Assembly (NCBI GenBank): GCA_014706295.1
Contig: JACSVZ010000008.1
Location: 14,286,159 to 14,350,158, forward strand
Direction of reading: 5' to 3'
From: Lycocorax pyrrhopterus obiensis
Taxonomy: Eukaryota > Chordata > Aves > Passeriformes > Paradisaeidae
DNA: 64,000 nt
The notes under the pieces were generated by a model. The model saw nothing but the letters and a program-made list of their open reading frames with translations. It was not told the origin of the DNA and made no database searches. Shown piece after piece: positions 50,641 to 63,399 of this stretch (its first letter is position 1; the number at the start of each line of letters is the position of its first letter). Both the position numbers and the translations under genes were made by a program.

Positions 50641-53600
50641 GTTTTGATTTGATTTTTCTCAGAAAGAACTATATTCACCTGATTAATCCAAGAAGACACA
50701 TTCTGCATCTTATTTTGCAAACAACACTGCATAATAAGAGAGACCTATCTATAAATAGGCATATCCTATTGAAAATACACATGGGACGGGGCCCTGTGCC
50801 CCTAAGAGCCATGCCCCTAAAGATGTGTCTTTACCCCAGCAGCAAATTGTACGCTCAGGAAGGAGTTCAGGCCAAGGTGTGGGAATACCTGACGTTAGCA
50901 AACAGGTTCCTTCCCTGCTTCTCACGGCCTCATTCTTTAATCTTACATCTTTGAGCAGGTTATACCATCAAAGGGGAGAACCACAGCCTTCCACAGAGAT
51001 AACAGATACATGATACCACTGCTAAGAGTAGTAAGCAGGAATAGAGTCCAATCAGTAGTCAACCTCCTACACTTCAATACGGAATAACTTCTGTATTAAG
51101 GAGCAAATGTTTTTGTTCCCTATTGTTCAGTTCCAAAGCAGTTGCTGGTTTTTGTTATACCTTTCAAGTACCAAAGATTCCCACAGAAAAGTATGGAAGT
51201 TGCTAACAATTTGGATGGTTAAGAAAGAGCAGAGCCCAAACAAAACCACCATCCTCTGCAGATTGTTAAACAGCAACTTTTCCCATTACTCACTCACTAC
51301 TTTCATCCACCCATCCTTCTGGGTGAGGAGGGATAAATATAGCACAGCTAGCATTAATTCTGCATCTGGAGACATCACTAGGAAAAGAACATGCACACAC
51401 ATGATGCAAGAGGGAAGAGCTGAAAGTTACAGAGGTCTCTCCAAGCAATATATTGTCTATTAAAATAGAGAGATATACATAAACATGAAAACTACAAGAA
51501 ACAGGTTTTACACTTCTTGAAAATGTGAGAGAGTGCATGGGAAAGCAAGGTGGTTTAGTTTAATTTCACTCCTCTTGAATGGTGACTTCAGTGTTTTATT
51601 CCTTTCTTCTACTCCCCTTGCATTAAAAAAAATATACTGAGAAATCCTTCAAATCCAGTAACATGCATAATCCCCTTTCCTAGGTAAGATGAAGCAGAAG
51701 GAGTGCCTAATTGTAGACTGTAGATTCTATAGTACCTGCTGGTCCTACGAGACATTTTTGTCCTAGGTTCTCCAGGTTCTCCTGCATCTATCACAATTCA
51801 GTCACACAATGTTCAGTTCTTCAAAAGCTACAAAGTCATGAGTAAGCAAGTGCAAGAACACAGGAGCCCAGTGCAGGGTAAGGTATTTTCTGCAGAAACT
51901 GCTCTTTAACAAGAAAATGGCATTACTGTGAACAGGAAATGCAGGGGAAAAATTCCACCTTGTGAGTCAAGCAGTCCTGTGATAGTAGGATTAAATTCAT
52001 TACAACTTTGCCAATAATATTCCACTCCTTCTTTACAAAAACCTGTGTTTCTAGACCCTTCTCACTATCCAGGTGGGAAAGTGAAAAGAAAGAAAGTAGC
52101 TGAGCCAATGTAATGCATCATTCATTGAGAACCGAGTGGTCCTCCATAAGTTGTATGTTATGTTTTAGTCTCCAAACCATCTGTACAAATAACAAAAAAA
52201 AAAAAAAGTCTTTTGATAAGCCTTCATTTGGTGAGAAACACAAAAGAAATAGCAGACTAAAACCAAAGAGATTTCCTGTTTATACTGCAGAGATTATTAG
52301 AGACAGACCAATGCTAAATTTAAGGAAATTCTTGTCTTAATTTTGGAATCCAACTTTGACTCCATACATATAAAAGTATCCAAAAACATGCTGATATTTG
52401 GCCATTATGCTGGGGACCTTTCCCACAATCACAAGAGAATGGTTCAGAGCTTCAAATTACTAAATGCTCCTCTCAAGTAAAGATGAAAGTGGACTGATAA
52501 TATAGTAGAAGACTGATAACAATATAATATAAAGTTCTTCATGCTTGTGTTTCTTGCTGGAATCCCACTCAGATGAGTAAAGCTACTGTCAGCTGATGGT
52601 GTTGGAAAACGTACATGACTAATTAGGAACAAACTATTTTGGTTCAAGCAGAGAAATGTCCACATTACAAAATCCAAACAGAAACAGATACCAGTGGACA
52701 TATTTGCAAAGGCAATGATTGAACGGACATCAAAAATAGAATAACTTCAAACTCTCCCAGGGTTTGTCTCTAGATCAAAACGGAGATAGCATGAGTTACA
52801 CCATGATGGTGTAAGATCTTCTGTTTCAAAGTTGACAGTGCAGCATATTTTAATACCATTAACTTGCCCTAACCAAAAAACACCACAGGGTTCTGGACTG
52901 GGATTTATTTCTAGCAATGATTATACTGTTGAATCTGAGTGGCAGAGTAGTTCACATGATTCCATACGAGTTAGACCACTGTGCTACATTTGGGTTGCAT
53001 GCGGAATATTCTGTACCTTGTTAAGACAAGGCTGGGTGAATTCTGTAATAAAAAGTGAAGGCTAACAGACCTAGTCACAGATGATGCTGTGGTTTTAAGA
53101 TTTAGTCACAACATTATTACAAAAGACTTCATACCAAGCCATAGAAAAAAGGTTTGGGAAGTTTAAAATATTATTATTCATAAAACTTTTGCAAATTGTT
53201 TTCCTCTCCAAGGAGGAAAAAAAAAACCTACCACAATAACAACAACTCTGCTGATTTCAATTGGAGTAACATGATTTATGTGACAGAACCCAGCGAAAAG
53301 GAAGCTGTCACAAGAGATATCATTATGGATCAGGACTACAGGACAGAGGAATGAAACACAGTTTCACAAATTGAGTTCATAGAGAAGTAGCAGTAACCAA
53401 CAAAAACTACTTTATTCTCAGCCCAAAACTCTTGAGAAATATGCACAGTTAATTCTCACAATAAAAGGAAATATCCAGATTAGCCAGGCAAGTTTCTAGC
53501 ATTTTTTTCTGAATTTGTCAGTTGACTTAGACTTCCCTGCTGAAACAAGAAAGAAGGCTGTACTTTACAAGAAGGTTTTGTTTGTAACTAATTTTCAAAG

Positions 53601-56555
53601 CAATGCTGTGCAGTAAGAGAACCTGCAGAACTGTGCAGTCTGAGAACCACGTGTTGAAGATGAGGTTATGCAGTAGCAGTCATGGATGGTTACAAGCGGT
53701 GCCCATTGGCTTGTTTAACCTTATGTCAATTCATTAACTCTTAAGATATTTATTGATATTTCACTAAGATTTTTAGTAATGAAAACTTTTTCTTTTCTTG
53801 AGAATGTGCACCCTGGTTCACATGCTAATGGTGATACACAGTCAGGAAAGGTCTCACCTGGCATCCCAGACATGGTACTGAAGCCTTGTAATCTCAAAGT
53901 GCAGTTTGACACACACTTCAAATACAGCAGCCTGGATACAGCATGTGGAGCTTCCTGTGGAAAATCCCAACCACCTTGGACCTAATAGCTAACTTGGATA
54001 CTTTTCTCCTCTTTTTTTGATCTTACAGTAAGTACAAGTCTGACTTAAAAGAAAATGAATTGAAAAAACATTAAGCTTCACAATGTGGAAAAAAAAGCAG
54101 GTGAAATAACCTCAAAGGTGCAGCAGCATGATGAGTATTTCTGTTTATTCCATATTTTAATTCTTATAAAAGCATAGCAAGACGTTGAATACAGTTCTTC
54201 CCTACTGTTAATTTTTCAGTATGAAAAAATACATATGTTAGTGAAGCTACAGAACTGTCCACACTGTCACAAACAGAAAAAAGTTCTAATTTTAAGGTAA
54301 CCACAGGTCTGAAAATCTTTTGTTACCTGGAAAGTTTGAGGGTGTCTGTTTTATATTTACATTTTAAAATTGTTCTATTTAAGCAGAAAAGACCAAAACC
54401 TTCATCAACTAAACAGGTAAGTGACCAAAAAAGAAGACTTGACAAGTCCACTGATTTTCAAGATTCTATTTCAAGCTTAATGACCACTTATATATAATGA
54501 ATACATATATTTCATCATACTGGCCCATAAACTGACATATTGAAAATAATATTTTCAAATTGTTATCTACAAGGAAATTTATTAGCATTCATCTTCTCCT
54601 TCTAGTGAATGAAAATGCATGTTAATTCTCTTCTACCTTTACCACTTCAAATTGTATTCACTGCACAGTATAATAATTTGTCTTTCAGTGGAAAGATAAG
54701 TAAATGTGTTTGTAAAAACTGTTCATAATGATCAGTCCTTACTGCTATTTATACTGGTTATGTTAAAATATAAAGAAAGTCCTACCTAACACTTCTAAAA
54801 TGTCATTCACCTGCAAATTTCATGACATTTTACATATATAAATCAATTAAGCACTACTATACCCATCTCAATTAAGCATTAATATCCCAATTTTACAGTT
54901 AGTTACACTGAGGATAGCTTGAAAGGTTGGCTGTCTTGCTAATACCACTCAAGAGTAGGGATAAAACCCAAGAATGATAATCACTTCTCCATGTGTAATT
55001 AAAAATGAAAAGTATTTTGCATTCTTGTAGAATGGAAAATATAAAAATAAAAGGCAAAATCAATGGACAAAAGTTTGGGCTCTTACAGGACCTCTATCTT
55101 TTGTTGTGAAACAAACTATTGCTTTACAAACTTCCTGGAGAGAGATGAATATGTATGACCAAGAGATTTCTACAAGAAGTTCCACAAGATGTGGTCCTTT
55201 AGATCAAAGCAAAAACAGTGGCCCAGAAGTACAGCCCATACCAACCTTGCCTCTCCCCACACCCAAGCCAGGCTAAGCATCTCACACTGAAAAGAATTTC
55301 TACTTTGTACCATTTGGAGAGGTTTTTTTCAGCTGACTCCCTTAAAGTCCAGGCTACTTTATGCTTGTTTTAACAACAAAAATCAATGTATCCAATTAAC
55401 ATAACCACATAGTGTCCCATCATATTAATTCTATCAAATTTGCCAGTCTAATGCCACTAGAAAGTAATTTTGTTTCAATTTTATATTCTGATGTGCAAAA
55501 TAAAGGTCATCCTGTTTATCTTGTTGCTGAGGTACTATAATCTATCACTGATTACAAAACTGGCAAATCAGTGTGTTTGCAGGTGCACATCCTAAATGTA
55601 ACCCTTATTAACAAGCATAACTGCATAGCTTTTCTGTATGCTTTTAGTACTAATATCTAGTGCTCGTAATTTACTGGTTTATAACTGCTTTCTTATTAAT
55701 ACCTAAACTTATAATCCTTTATTGCTTTTAGTCCTCTAACTTGATACGGAAACAGCTACGGGTTTCTCGTTTTGTATCAGACTTCTGTATATTCTGTGTG
55801 GGTGAAGAAAAAATAGGCTACTTTGCTATATTGTGCTGCTACCACACCTCTAAAGGGGGTCAGACACAAATTATGATCTCTTGGCGTTCACTGTCTTGCA
55901 GATTTTGCACCAAATGACGCAGGGATGATACAAAGGTGATATAATTTAATCTTCATGTTCTATCCTCAAGACTGTCATCATGAACTAAATAACAGAACCA
56001 AGAGTGTAGAGGCAACCTCTGTTCTGGCACTTCATTTTTTTCTATGCCCAACCTTGCATACTTAATGTTCTTTTATTTGAGAGTCACTATGATTGTTATT
56101 GACATTCGAAGCCAGATACTTAAGAGTATGTCTGTAATGCCCTTGTACTTCTTCCTTGTAAGAGAAGAAAGCCTCAGCTCCAAGTCCTGTTTATGTGGAA
56201 TTGGCTGATTTCCAAACTGGCTCCACAACTGTCCTTTACCATCTCCAGCCGTGGGCCATTCTAGTACTGTGCATATCTTGTAATCACTTAATCAATGCTT
56301 CATGTCTAACATGACCTCTCAGGTGTGCTCTGTAAAAGCAACCTGACCCGATGTATCAGTTAGTGACAGCTCCCAGCATGCCAAAAACCTGTTAGAGGAC
56401 ACCTAGAGGACAGCCATAATGCTGTGGTGTCTGGCAGCCCCAGCTCCTTCAAGAGGGAAAATCAACCTGGCATAAAGGAAGTCTGGAACACCAGTTTTCT
56501 ACCCCTGCACAGTCTATCAGCTGGAGCTTCCTGAGGCCATGCAGGCTGTCATCCG

Positions 56556-56718
56556 CCCCAGTGCAACAGATCTTTTGATATTCTAGTGCCCACACTGAGG
56601 ACAGGTAAGTGGAGAAATCTGTAGCTGTTAAAGATCTTTTTTTTTTCCTGGAGTACTTCATAATGTTCCACAAGCAAGCATACATAGGCCTTCTGGGAAG
56701 ACATAAGGGCACTACTGA
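56556..56718 (+). repeat. Duplicated 160-bp segment, copy A
   Basis: This segment matches copy B (58616-58774) at about 93% by hand count: 11 mismatches plus a difference of four T residues in a T-run. Shared blocks include ATTCTAGTGCCCACACTGAG and TACATAGGCCTTCTGGGAAG. The flanks do not match, so the duplication is local or this is a low-copy interspersed repeat that I do not recognise. Confidence 0.9.
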
Positions 56719-58615
56719 CATCTTTTCAGTAGGTAGCTTTCAGGGTTTTTCCTTCGAGATGCTCATCTCCATGGCCGGAAGCAGCCACGTCAAGGTGCCA
56801 CCAAGTCACCTCTTCTTGTGTGCTACTGAGAAACTTTTCTTCAGCGCTGGCCTGGGCTACTTCCAGCAAGCCAGTTCTTCTCAGGTCTCATTTCATACCT
56901 GTGTGTCCATACAACATTACAGTTTTGTTTAGTCATTGGTTAAAAGTCAGAAGGCTAAAAAATTAAAGGCCACATTACTTTCAGACAGATTTCTATAATT
57001 TGGTGTGAGACATAAAATGTATGGTGCATGTCTGATGGCACTAAAGGGACACATGAATATCCAAGGCCTTGTGGTTATTAGTGTACCTCACATGAATAGA
57101 GAAAATGAAACCCAGCATGAGTCTATATGATCCCAGTGCAGTACCCGATGAAGTGAACTGCCTGCTAAACCAGCCTCAAACTTTCTGTTAGCAGGAAGGA
57201 AATTATTTGTTCCAGGGGGAAGCCTAAATGTGAACAGTGTACACAAGCAAAGCCTGAGATTATCTTAAACTGACAGGGTAGGTACAGCCTCTGATAGGCT
57301 TGGCACACCTCAAAGTCATGGGAAAGCTGTAGAAAACCTTTTTACCAGCTCCCAGCAGTGACAGTTCACCCTCCCCCGGAGCAGTCACTCTGGGTTCAGC
57401 ACCACTGCAGCCCACAGTGTGCCTGAGCTATGCTCTTTCCTTCACTTGAGATATTTGTTCTCTCCATAAATCTCTATCATTTAAGGATTCCCCACTATTA
57501 GGGAAAACAGAGTTATCATTAAGGTTCCTCTCCAACCCATTGGCACCTCACAATTCACATACAGGGGTGAGGGGAGGGCTTTTTCACTTTGTAAGCAAGA
57601 AAAATCCGGTTTACTGTTTGACTTGAAGCAAGCAAAAAAAGCTACACTGGTTTTATACACATTTTTATAATGCAAGACACTTGCAGTGTTTCAGGTATAA
57701 TAAAAGCACTCAAGTTAGTTCAGTAATTTGCACAAGTCATTTAAGTTATGCTAGAAATGTATTATGACCAAAATGTTGTTACTAGAAACCAACACCCTAA
57801 AAAACACTTACTACTGAGAAATTATTTTCTCTACTTTTATAAATTATCCTAGTGTTGTTCCTCATCCATTACTGACAATAATACCTGAGTGACATGCATT
57901 ATGCATTAAATATATTTACGATAATTCAGATCTATTTGTATTAAACAGTGATATCATATATTCACTTAAGATTTTAAAATGTTTAAGTTGATAGCATACA
58001 TATCAGAATATCATAGATTAGATTATAGTGGATATCTTCAGGCAATTTTATTTTATATGGAATAGAAGGGTGGAAGACTAAGCATTTTTAATCCAAATAC
58101 TGTACTCACAACTGACCTAAACTGACAAAAATCGAGAACTTCATATCTGAACTTGTCCCTTAAGGGTGAAGCAAAAATCCTTAGCAGGAAAAGGGCAAAG
58201 AATCAGAGTCATCCATAATATATGAGCAGAGGTAAAAAATTCAAATAACTTTACATCTGGAAGTTCAAACATGGAGCCAGTAACCACCAGCTACTGTCTA
58301 AAAGTCTGTATCAAAGATGTTGCCACTCTCCCTCCAGCTGTTAAATAATCTGTGAGCTGCATTCGTAGGCATCCCTATCGCAGAGGTCCCGTCACACGAC
58401 TGATATTTTTGCAGAAACAACAGAGAGGATATGAATGAACTGTTCTCTAATTATTCTGGCAAGGCAGGGGAGGACATTCTGCACTTCATTCTCTGGTGTC
58501 ATCAATTTGATGTCTTTATAACTGTTAAATTAATTTTTCTGTACTTCAGGAGTCTGTTTCAGTTCTTAATCTTATAAGGATGAAATTCACCCTGCCTTTC
58601 AAAGTCTTAGGAAGT

Positions 58616-58774
58616 CCCCAGTGCCATAGATCTTTTAATATTCTAGTGCCCACACTGAGGACGGGTAACTGGAGAAATCTGTAACTGTTAAAGATCTTTT
58701 TTCCTGGAATACTTCATAATATTCCACAAGCAAGCGTACATAGGCCTTCTGGGAAGATACAAGGGCACTACTGA
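58616..58774 (+). repeat. Duplicated 160-bp segment, copy B
   Basis: This is the direct-orientation partner of copy A, 2,060 bp away start to start. The shorter T-run (6 against 10) accounts for the length difference. Sequence similarity starts at CCCCAGTGC and ends at GGGCACTACTGA in both copies. Confidence 0.9.
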
Positions 58775-60169
58775 TAAACATTTGATCTATCTAGAGACAT
58801 GCAGCCAAGATTGTGTAAAAAATACCAAACCATCTTTAGCCCAACACTCCTCCAAGAGGTAGCACTTTTTTTGTGTGAGTATATACTACAAACATAAATA
58901 TATCCTACCCTGGATTGGGTATTTTGGCATCCCATGATTATTTACTGTTCACTGTAAAAATGTTACTGCTTTCATTACTCTATAATAAATATATAAATAG
59001 AACTACAGACTGCCACAGGAAAGAACTGTATTTCCTTTCAACTTTTCTCTCTGTTACACCAGGTTGCTCACCCAGAACGCAGCTGAACTAATCTTGTCCT
59101 TTGCTACTGCACGTAACAGAGATTTTCATGCCATCCAAGTCACAGAAATTTCAAATGTTGGCCAAAAAAATCAAGATCAACTTATGTCCATATCCACAAC
59201 TGAGCTCCAGTTGTCTTTATTGCACAAATTATTTTAAGAGGCATATTGAAAGAAGGGGACAGTGACGGCCAAGAATAGCTTTTACCTTCATGATAAAGAG
59301 CCCATTACAGTTCCACAGTTGTTTATAGGAGTGCTGTAATTAGAAATATACCCTTTCAAAAAATCCTGTCTACGCTACATAGTTTTCATTATGAGTAACA
59401 AAAAATGGCATCAGGTTCTTATTTTTTCTCCTTTGGTTTATGAATATTACTTATTATTAACAACAACAGATACAAATGGATACCAACAGTCCAGAGAAAA
59501 TGAAGCACTTTTTAATTGGGTTGTTATGTTTACTGTTTTTCTTAAATATTATCATTTCAGTTCAACCATTCCTCGTTCTTATTAACATACTTTGATATTA
59601 AATATCCATAATAAATATGAAGGCATCCTACTTAAATTTGGGAGGTTCCAATACAGATCATGTGGGAATGTGGGAATGAGACAATGGATGATTACTGAAC
59701 CAAAACAGCTGCTTACCACTGTGCAATTGTTTCCATATAGAAGTAAATGAGAAAATTTCATCTTTCAGTCCACGGAGAGAAGGTGCAAGCCCTAACTGAA
59801 GTAGCCACAATGCTATTATATTATCTCTGTCTTAGAGCTATTCAACCAAAGAATACTCTTATACAGTGTTAATAAATTACATTTCAAAAATGGTGTTTTG
59901 CTAATTGATTTTACCCTTGTATATTAATGACATTCAAACAAGACTACCAGTGCTATATAATAATAGCATTTGTACTTTTGTCCTACTAGCATAATTATTG
60001 ATGATTTCAAGGTCATGGGTAAAAACACCATATTGTAAAAATATAAAGTAAATGATAAGAACATTAACTCCAAATATTATAGAAATATGTGGCAACTACT
60101 AATTCAAAGAACCAAACATATGTCCTCATTACATGGATAAGTTGTATTACATCATTTCATTAATTTGAA

Positions 60170-60480
60170 AATCAGAGGAGGAATAGGAAACCTTGATGAT
60201 GCATGTTTGTTTCTGGTGACTGAATAATGCAAAACAGAACTTGCAGCAGCACCAGCATATTTAATTCTGACAAGAAATCATGGCATTCAAACAGGAATGA
60301 GATGATCCTCTTGATTTGACTGTGCTATTATACAGCAAGCCACACCGCATAATGTCGGAGCTTTTCTACAGGCAGGGTGAGATTATGTTCTTGTATTTTT
60401 ATGCCATGGTAATGCACTAAAGCATTTACTGTCTTATCCTGATTACAACTCTTTGTAATTGAAAACTAAATACCAGGACT
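60170..60480. promoter_or_regulatory. Candidate regulatory element upstream of LRMDA
   Basis: This is a mixed-composition block without repeats or open frames. Its texture (short runs, CAGC/TGAC/TAAT cores, TTGATTTGAC, TAATGCACTAA) resembles known vertebrate conserved elements and contrasts with the AT-rich neighbourhood. It lies 2.1 kb left of the orphan CpG island. The call is by pattern recognition only. Confidence 0.28.
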
Positions 60481-61303
60481 CTGTTTTACATATACAGAGC
60501 CGCAAAATATAGTTGAACACTGTTAATGGTAAACCTGGAAATGAAACTTAAGTGTCGCTAACTCTGTCCAGTCTCTGTTCTTCCATGGCCACAATTTAAG
60601 AAGTTTACTTGAACAGACTTATTTACTGTAAGGACTTGTGTCTTTAATCGCTACCCGTGACACTAAATGTAGTACATTTATCAGAGCTGGGAATACCTGA
60701 ATGAAACTGGTCAGGGGAGAAGCCTCTTCACGCTCCTATGCTACTGCCTACTTTGTCATCCACTAAGGATATGAACTTTCTGTGAATGATGTAGAAAAAG
60801 AAAGAAATCTGTTTGGGGTGGTTTTTTTTAATAGGAAAGAAATTACATAAAGCTGAACACTCTGCTCAGTTAATGAAAAATAAAAAATTACAATTAGATA
60901 AAATAGCATGTGTGCTTAATCATTCTCAGCACACATGCAAAACCCCCCTTAGAAAGTACATTGAATTTAGAAGAACGAATTTTCATTGTTCAGGTGTTGA
61001 GAGTAGTGATGAAGAAGAAATGCTGCACTTGTTTGGCTAATGCCTTTTCTTTTAAACATGGGGAATTTTGCAAGCAGCGTTTGTATTATCCCTTCATAAG
61101 TAACCCTCAAAAGTTCCTTTTGACATCTTGTAAGATTTTAAACTAATCATGTAAGTGTTTTTCCTCCCACCTTACTGGTGGCTCAGTCATTTTGTCTCAC
61201 TTGACCATGGGATAGAAGTGGCTTTGTGCACACTTTTAAGCTGAACTTATATTTTCTAATATTTGGCAGGTTTTCTTACTATCTTCTCTTTCTTTGCCTC
61301 CAG

Positions 61304-61335
61304 GTAAGCCACATAGCACAACAATGAGCAAAGAG
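61304..61335 (+). other. Candidate 32-nt micro-exon or tandem donor site (plus strand)
   Basis: A strong pyrimidine tract ending TTTGCCTCCAG (AG at 61302-61303) is followed by 32 nt and then a consensus donor AAGAG|GTAAGA. The acceptor AG is itself followed by GTAAGC, so CAG|GTAAGC could equally be a donor for a longer exon to its left. Either reading would place a spliced plus-strand transcript, presumably non-coding, 1.3 kb from the orphan CpG island. Confidence 0.2.
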
Positions 61336-62569
61336 GTAAGACTCCAGTTGAAATGATGTAATGCTGAAAATTAAATTTACACACAAGTGTTCCGAGTCTG
61401 GGTCATAGCTGGGTCACTCCTCTGAGTGGGAGGCAATCCAGCAAGGAGCACTGCATAATGATTTCTCTAAGCTGAGGCCCCTTGCAAGAAATATAGCACG
61501 AAGCTTTACCTTGATATCTGAATCTAATCTGATTCAATGTGTGTAATTACTGGTATTTGTTGTGTGGTAGTAAGGAGTGATATTATTTTGTTATATGCTG
61601 TGTTATGTCTCCTGTTCCTTTCAACCTACTAGCACCCAGAAATAAGCTTTCCAGTATCTGAACCCTTACCCGGAGATAGTGGTTTAGATAAGGACTGGCT
61701 GGCCGAGGCTTTTTACAAAATACATACTGTTTAGAGTTGGGGGAATTAATTCTTTTTCTTGAGCAAAGAATTGAGTTTTTCTTGGTTATTTGGGCACCAC
61801 TACATATGGCCAGTGCTATTTTTTCTTAGCTGTATTTATCCACTGTGTTCATTTGCTTCCAGGTAGAGCTATCACACACCCCATCATAACCTTGAGATGA
61901 GCTTTTCTGTAACGGCTTCTAAGTGGATTCCATCTTGGGACGGTAGGAAGTGCCTGCAGAACATCTCTGCTCACATACAACTAAGCAGGCCTTCAGGGGA
62001 GACACAGGCTCTTCCAAGCAGTTCAGGCTGGTGCAACAGGCTTTGCAAATCATCTATGAGTCTTAAAAACACAATCACATCAAAAGGTAAAGCAACCCGT
62101 ATAATTTCCTTCTGTTGTGCCAGTTGTCAGACTCTTGCATGTTGCGTCGCCAATGATTTTGCACTCTACCTGCAAGGTTTCCTGCTGCCACCTGACAATT
62201 CTGCAGTCAGCCACAGGCTGACAACCACAGCACCAGGAGAGCGACTGTCAGGGCCATTTTGCATGAAGCACACGCAGCTCCTACCCAGCGAAGCCCTAAT
62301 GTGTTGATTTACAGAGTCCTCTTGGCTGACATGGGAAAATGAGTCTGGTCATGGTTGATTTAACATTTTATGGGCAAAGAGTCAGCCTGCTACAGTAAGT
62401 TTGGACTAGTGCAAATATTTTACACATTCACACACAAGTCCACGGGAAAAAAATATTCAATATACTCTGTGGTTTTGATGCTCACATCCCTCGAGCTCTA
62501 CTGAAAATAACAAGAGTTTCAATTAATTAAATACAAAGGTGTACGTTACGGGTCAGACCTTGAGGCCGA

Positions 62570-63290
62570 GTAAGCAGCTCCCGGTCTGCGGGCACAGCCG
62601 CCCGAGGCAGGAGGAGCTCGGCCAAAGGCGGCGGTGGGGCGCCGCGAAGAGGCGCGGGAGCACCGCGAGTGCCCCCGCCCAGCGCCGGCCCCGCGCCGGT
62701 TCCCTCCCGCAGCCCCTGCCGAGGGCCGGGCACGTCCCGCCGGCCCCGCTCTGCCCGCGGCGGGGGGCGGGCGCAGCCGGCGGGCGGGGCGGACACGGGC
62801 GGCTCCGCCCGCCCCGGCGGAAGTGTCGGCGGCCGCGGGGCTGCCCCGCGGCTCTGGGCGGCGGCACCGGCCCCGCCGTGCCGTGCCGTGCCGTGCCGCG
62901 CCGCGGGCGTTGCTGCTCGGGCCTCCCCGCCGAGGGGGTGGAATGACTTTCCCCGTAATCAGCTAAAGCGAACCAGCAGCGGAGCGGCCGCCTACCCTGC
63001 GCTGCCGGCGTGCTCGCCCCGAGCCCGCCGCCTGAGCGGGCAGGTAGCCCCGCGCCGTGCCGGGCAGGGGCAGCCCCGCCGCCTGCCCCGCGCTGCCGCG
63101 GAGAGCCGGGGGAGCGGCGAGAGACGGGCGGGTCCGCGGCCGCCGCGACGGGGCGGGGGCGAGAAGGGCCGGGAGAGCGCCTGGCCGGCCTGCCCGACCG
63201 CGGGGCGGCCGAGCCCGCTCTCATCAGCCCCCTCTCCCGCCGGCACACCGGCACTCCCTCCGAGACGAGCGCAGCTGGACGGAAAATAAA
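62570..63290. promoter_or_regulatory. Second, orphan CpG island
   Basis: An abrupt GC- and CpG-rich block of about 720 bp lies 19 kb upstream of the LRMDA start. It contains multiple GGGGCGGG/CCCCGCCC Sp1-type boxes, a (CCGTG)4(CCGCG)2 run at 62876-62905, and no TATA box that I trust. Long open frames on both strands here (for example 233 codons at 62553-63254 minus) are the usual by-product of GC-rich DNA lacking stop codons and are of low complexity (Ala, Arg, Pro, Gly). It should be a promoter, either of an upstream alternative LRMDA first exon or of a long non-coding RNA in the LRMDA-ZNF503 interval. I could not identify a convincing first exon and donor on either strand. Confidence 0.7.
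62876..62905 (+). repeat. (CCGTG)4(CCGCG)2 pentanucleotide repeat
   Basis: Four perfect copies of CCGTG followed by two of CCGCG lie within the second CpG island. The T-to-C change between the sub-blocks adds a CpG to each unit. Confidence 0.95.
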
Positions 63291-63399
63291 TTCAGGAGAA
63301 AAAAAAAAAAAAGCCTGTCAAATCTACCTCCGGCTAGTTCATCGCCCGAAAAGAAAAGGGGGAAAACGCGTATGCCTGCGTGGGGGTGCCAGGAGAAAG

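Larger units (their letters stand above)
43991..62569. other. Intergenic region upstream of LRMDA
   Basis: This is 18.6 kb of AT-rich DNA between the two CpG islands. I see no protein-coding gene on either strand. Features noted separately are a 25-bp tandem duplication (44352-44401), the G-tract cluster (50530-50640), the 160-bp duplicated pair (56.56 and 58.62 kb), candidate regulatory DNA (60170-60480), and splice-like signals on the plus strand (61304-61335). The remaining stretches (44402-50529, 50641-56555, 56719-58615, 58775-60169, 61336-62569) look like single-copy, non-coding sequence. The longest open frame, 136 codons at 61897-62307 plus, has no domain that I recognise. Confidence 0.7.

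Noticed and set aside
54545..54580. Minus-strand VDNNL-like codons suggestive of an LRR
   Set aside because: It is a few codons only, without LRR periodicity, and lies upstream of the LRMDA promoter, so it cannot be the missing exon 3.
61897..62307. 136-codon plus-strand frame
   Set aside because: It has no recognisable domain, is bounded by no convincing splice or initiation context and is probably chance.
62553..63254. 233-codon minus-strand frame and overlapping plus-strand frames in the second CpG island
   Set aside because: Same compositional artefact: frames are open on both strands over the same bases, with low-complexity sequence and no recognisable product.
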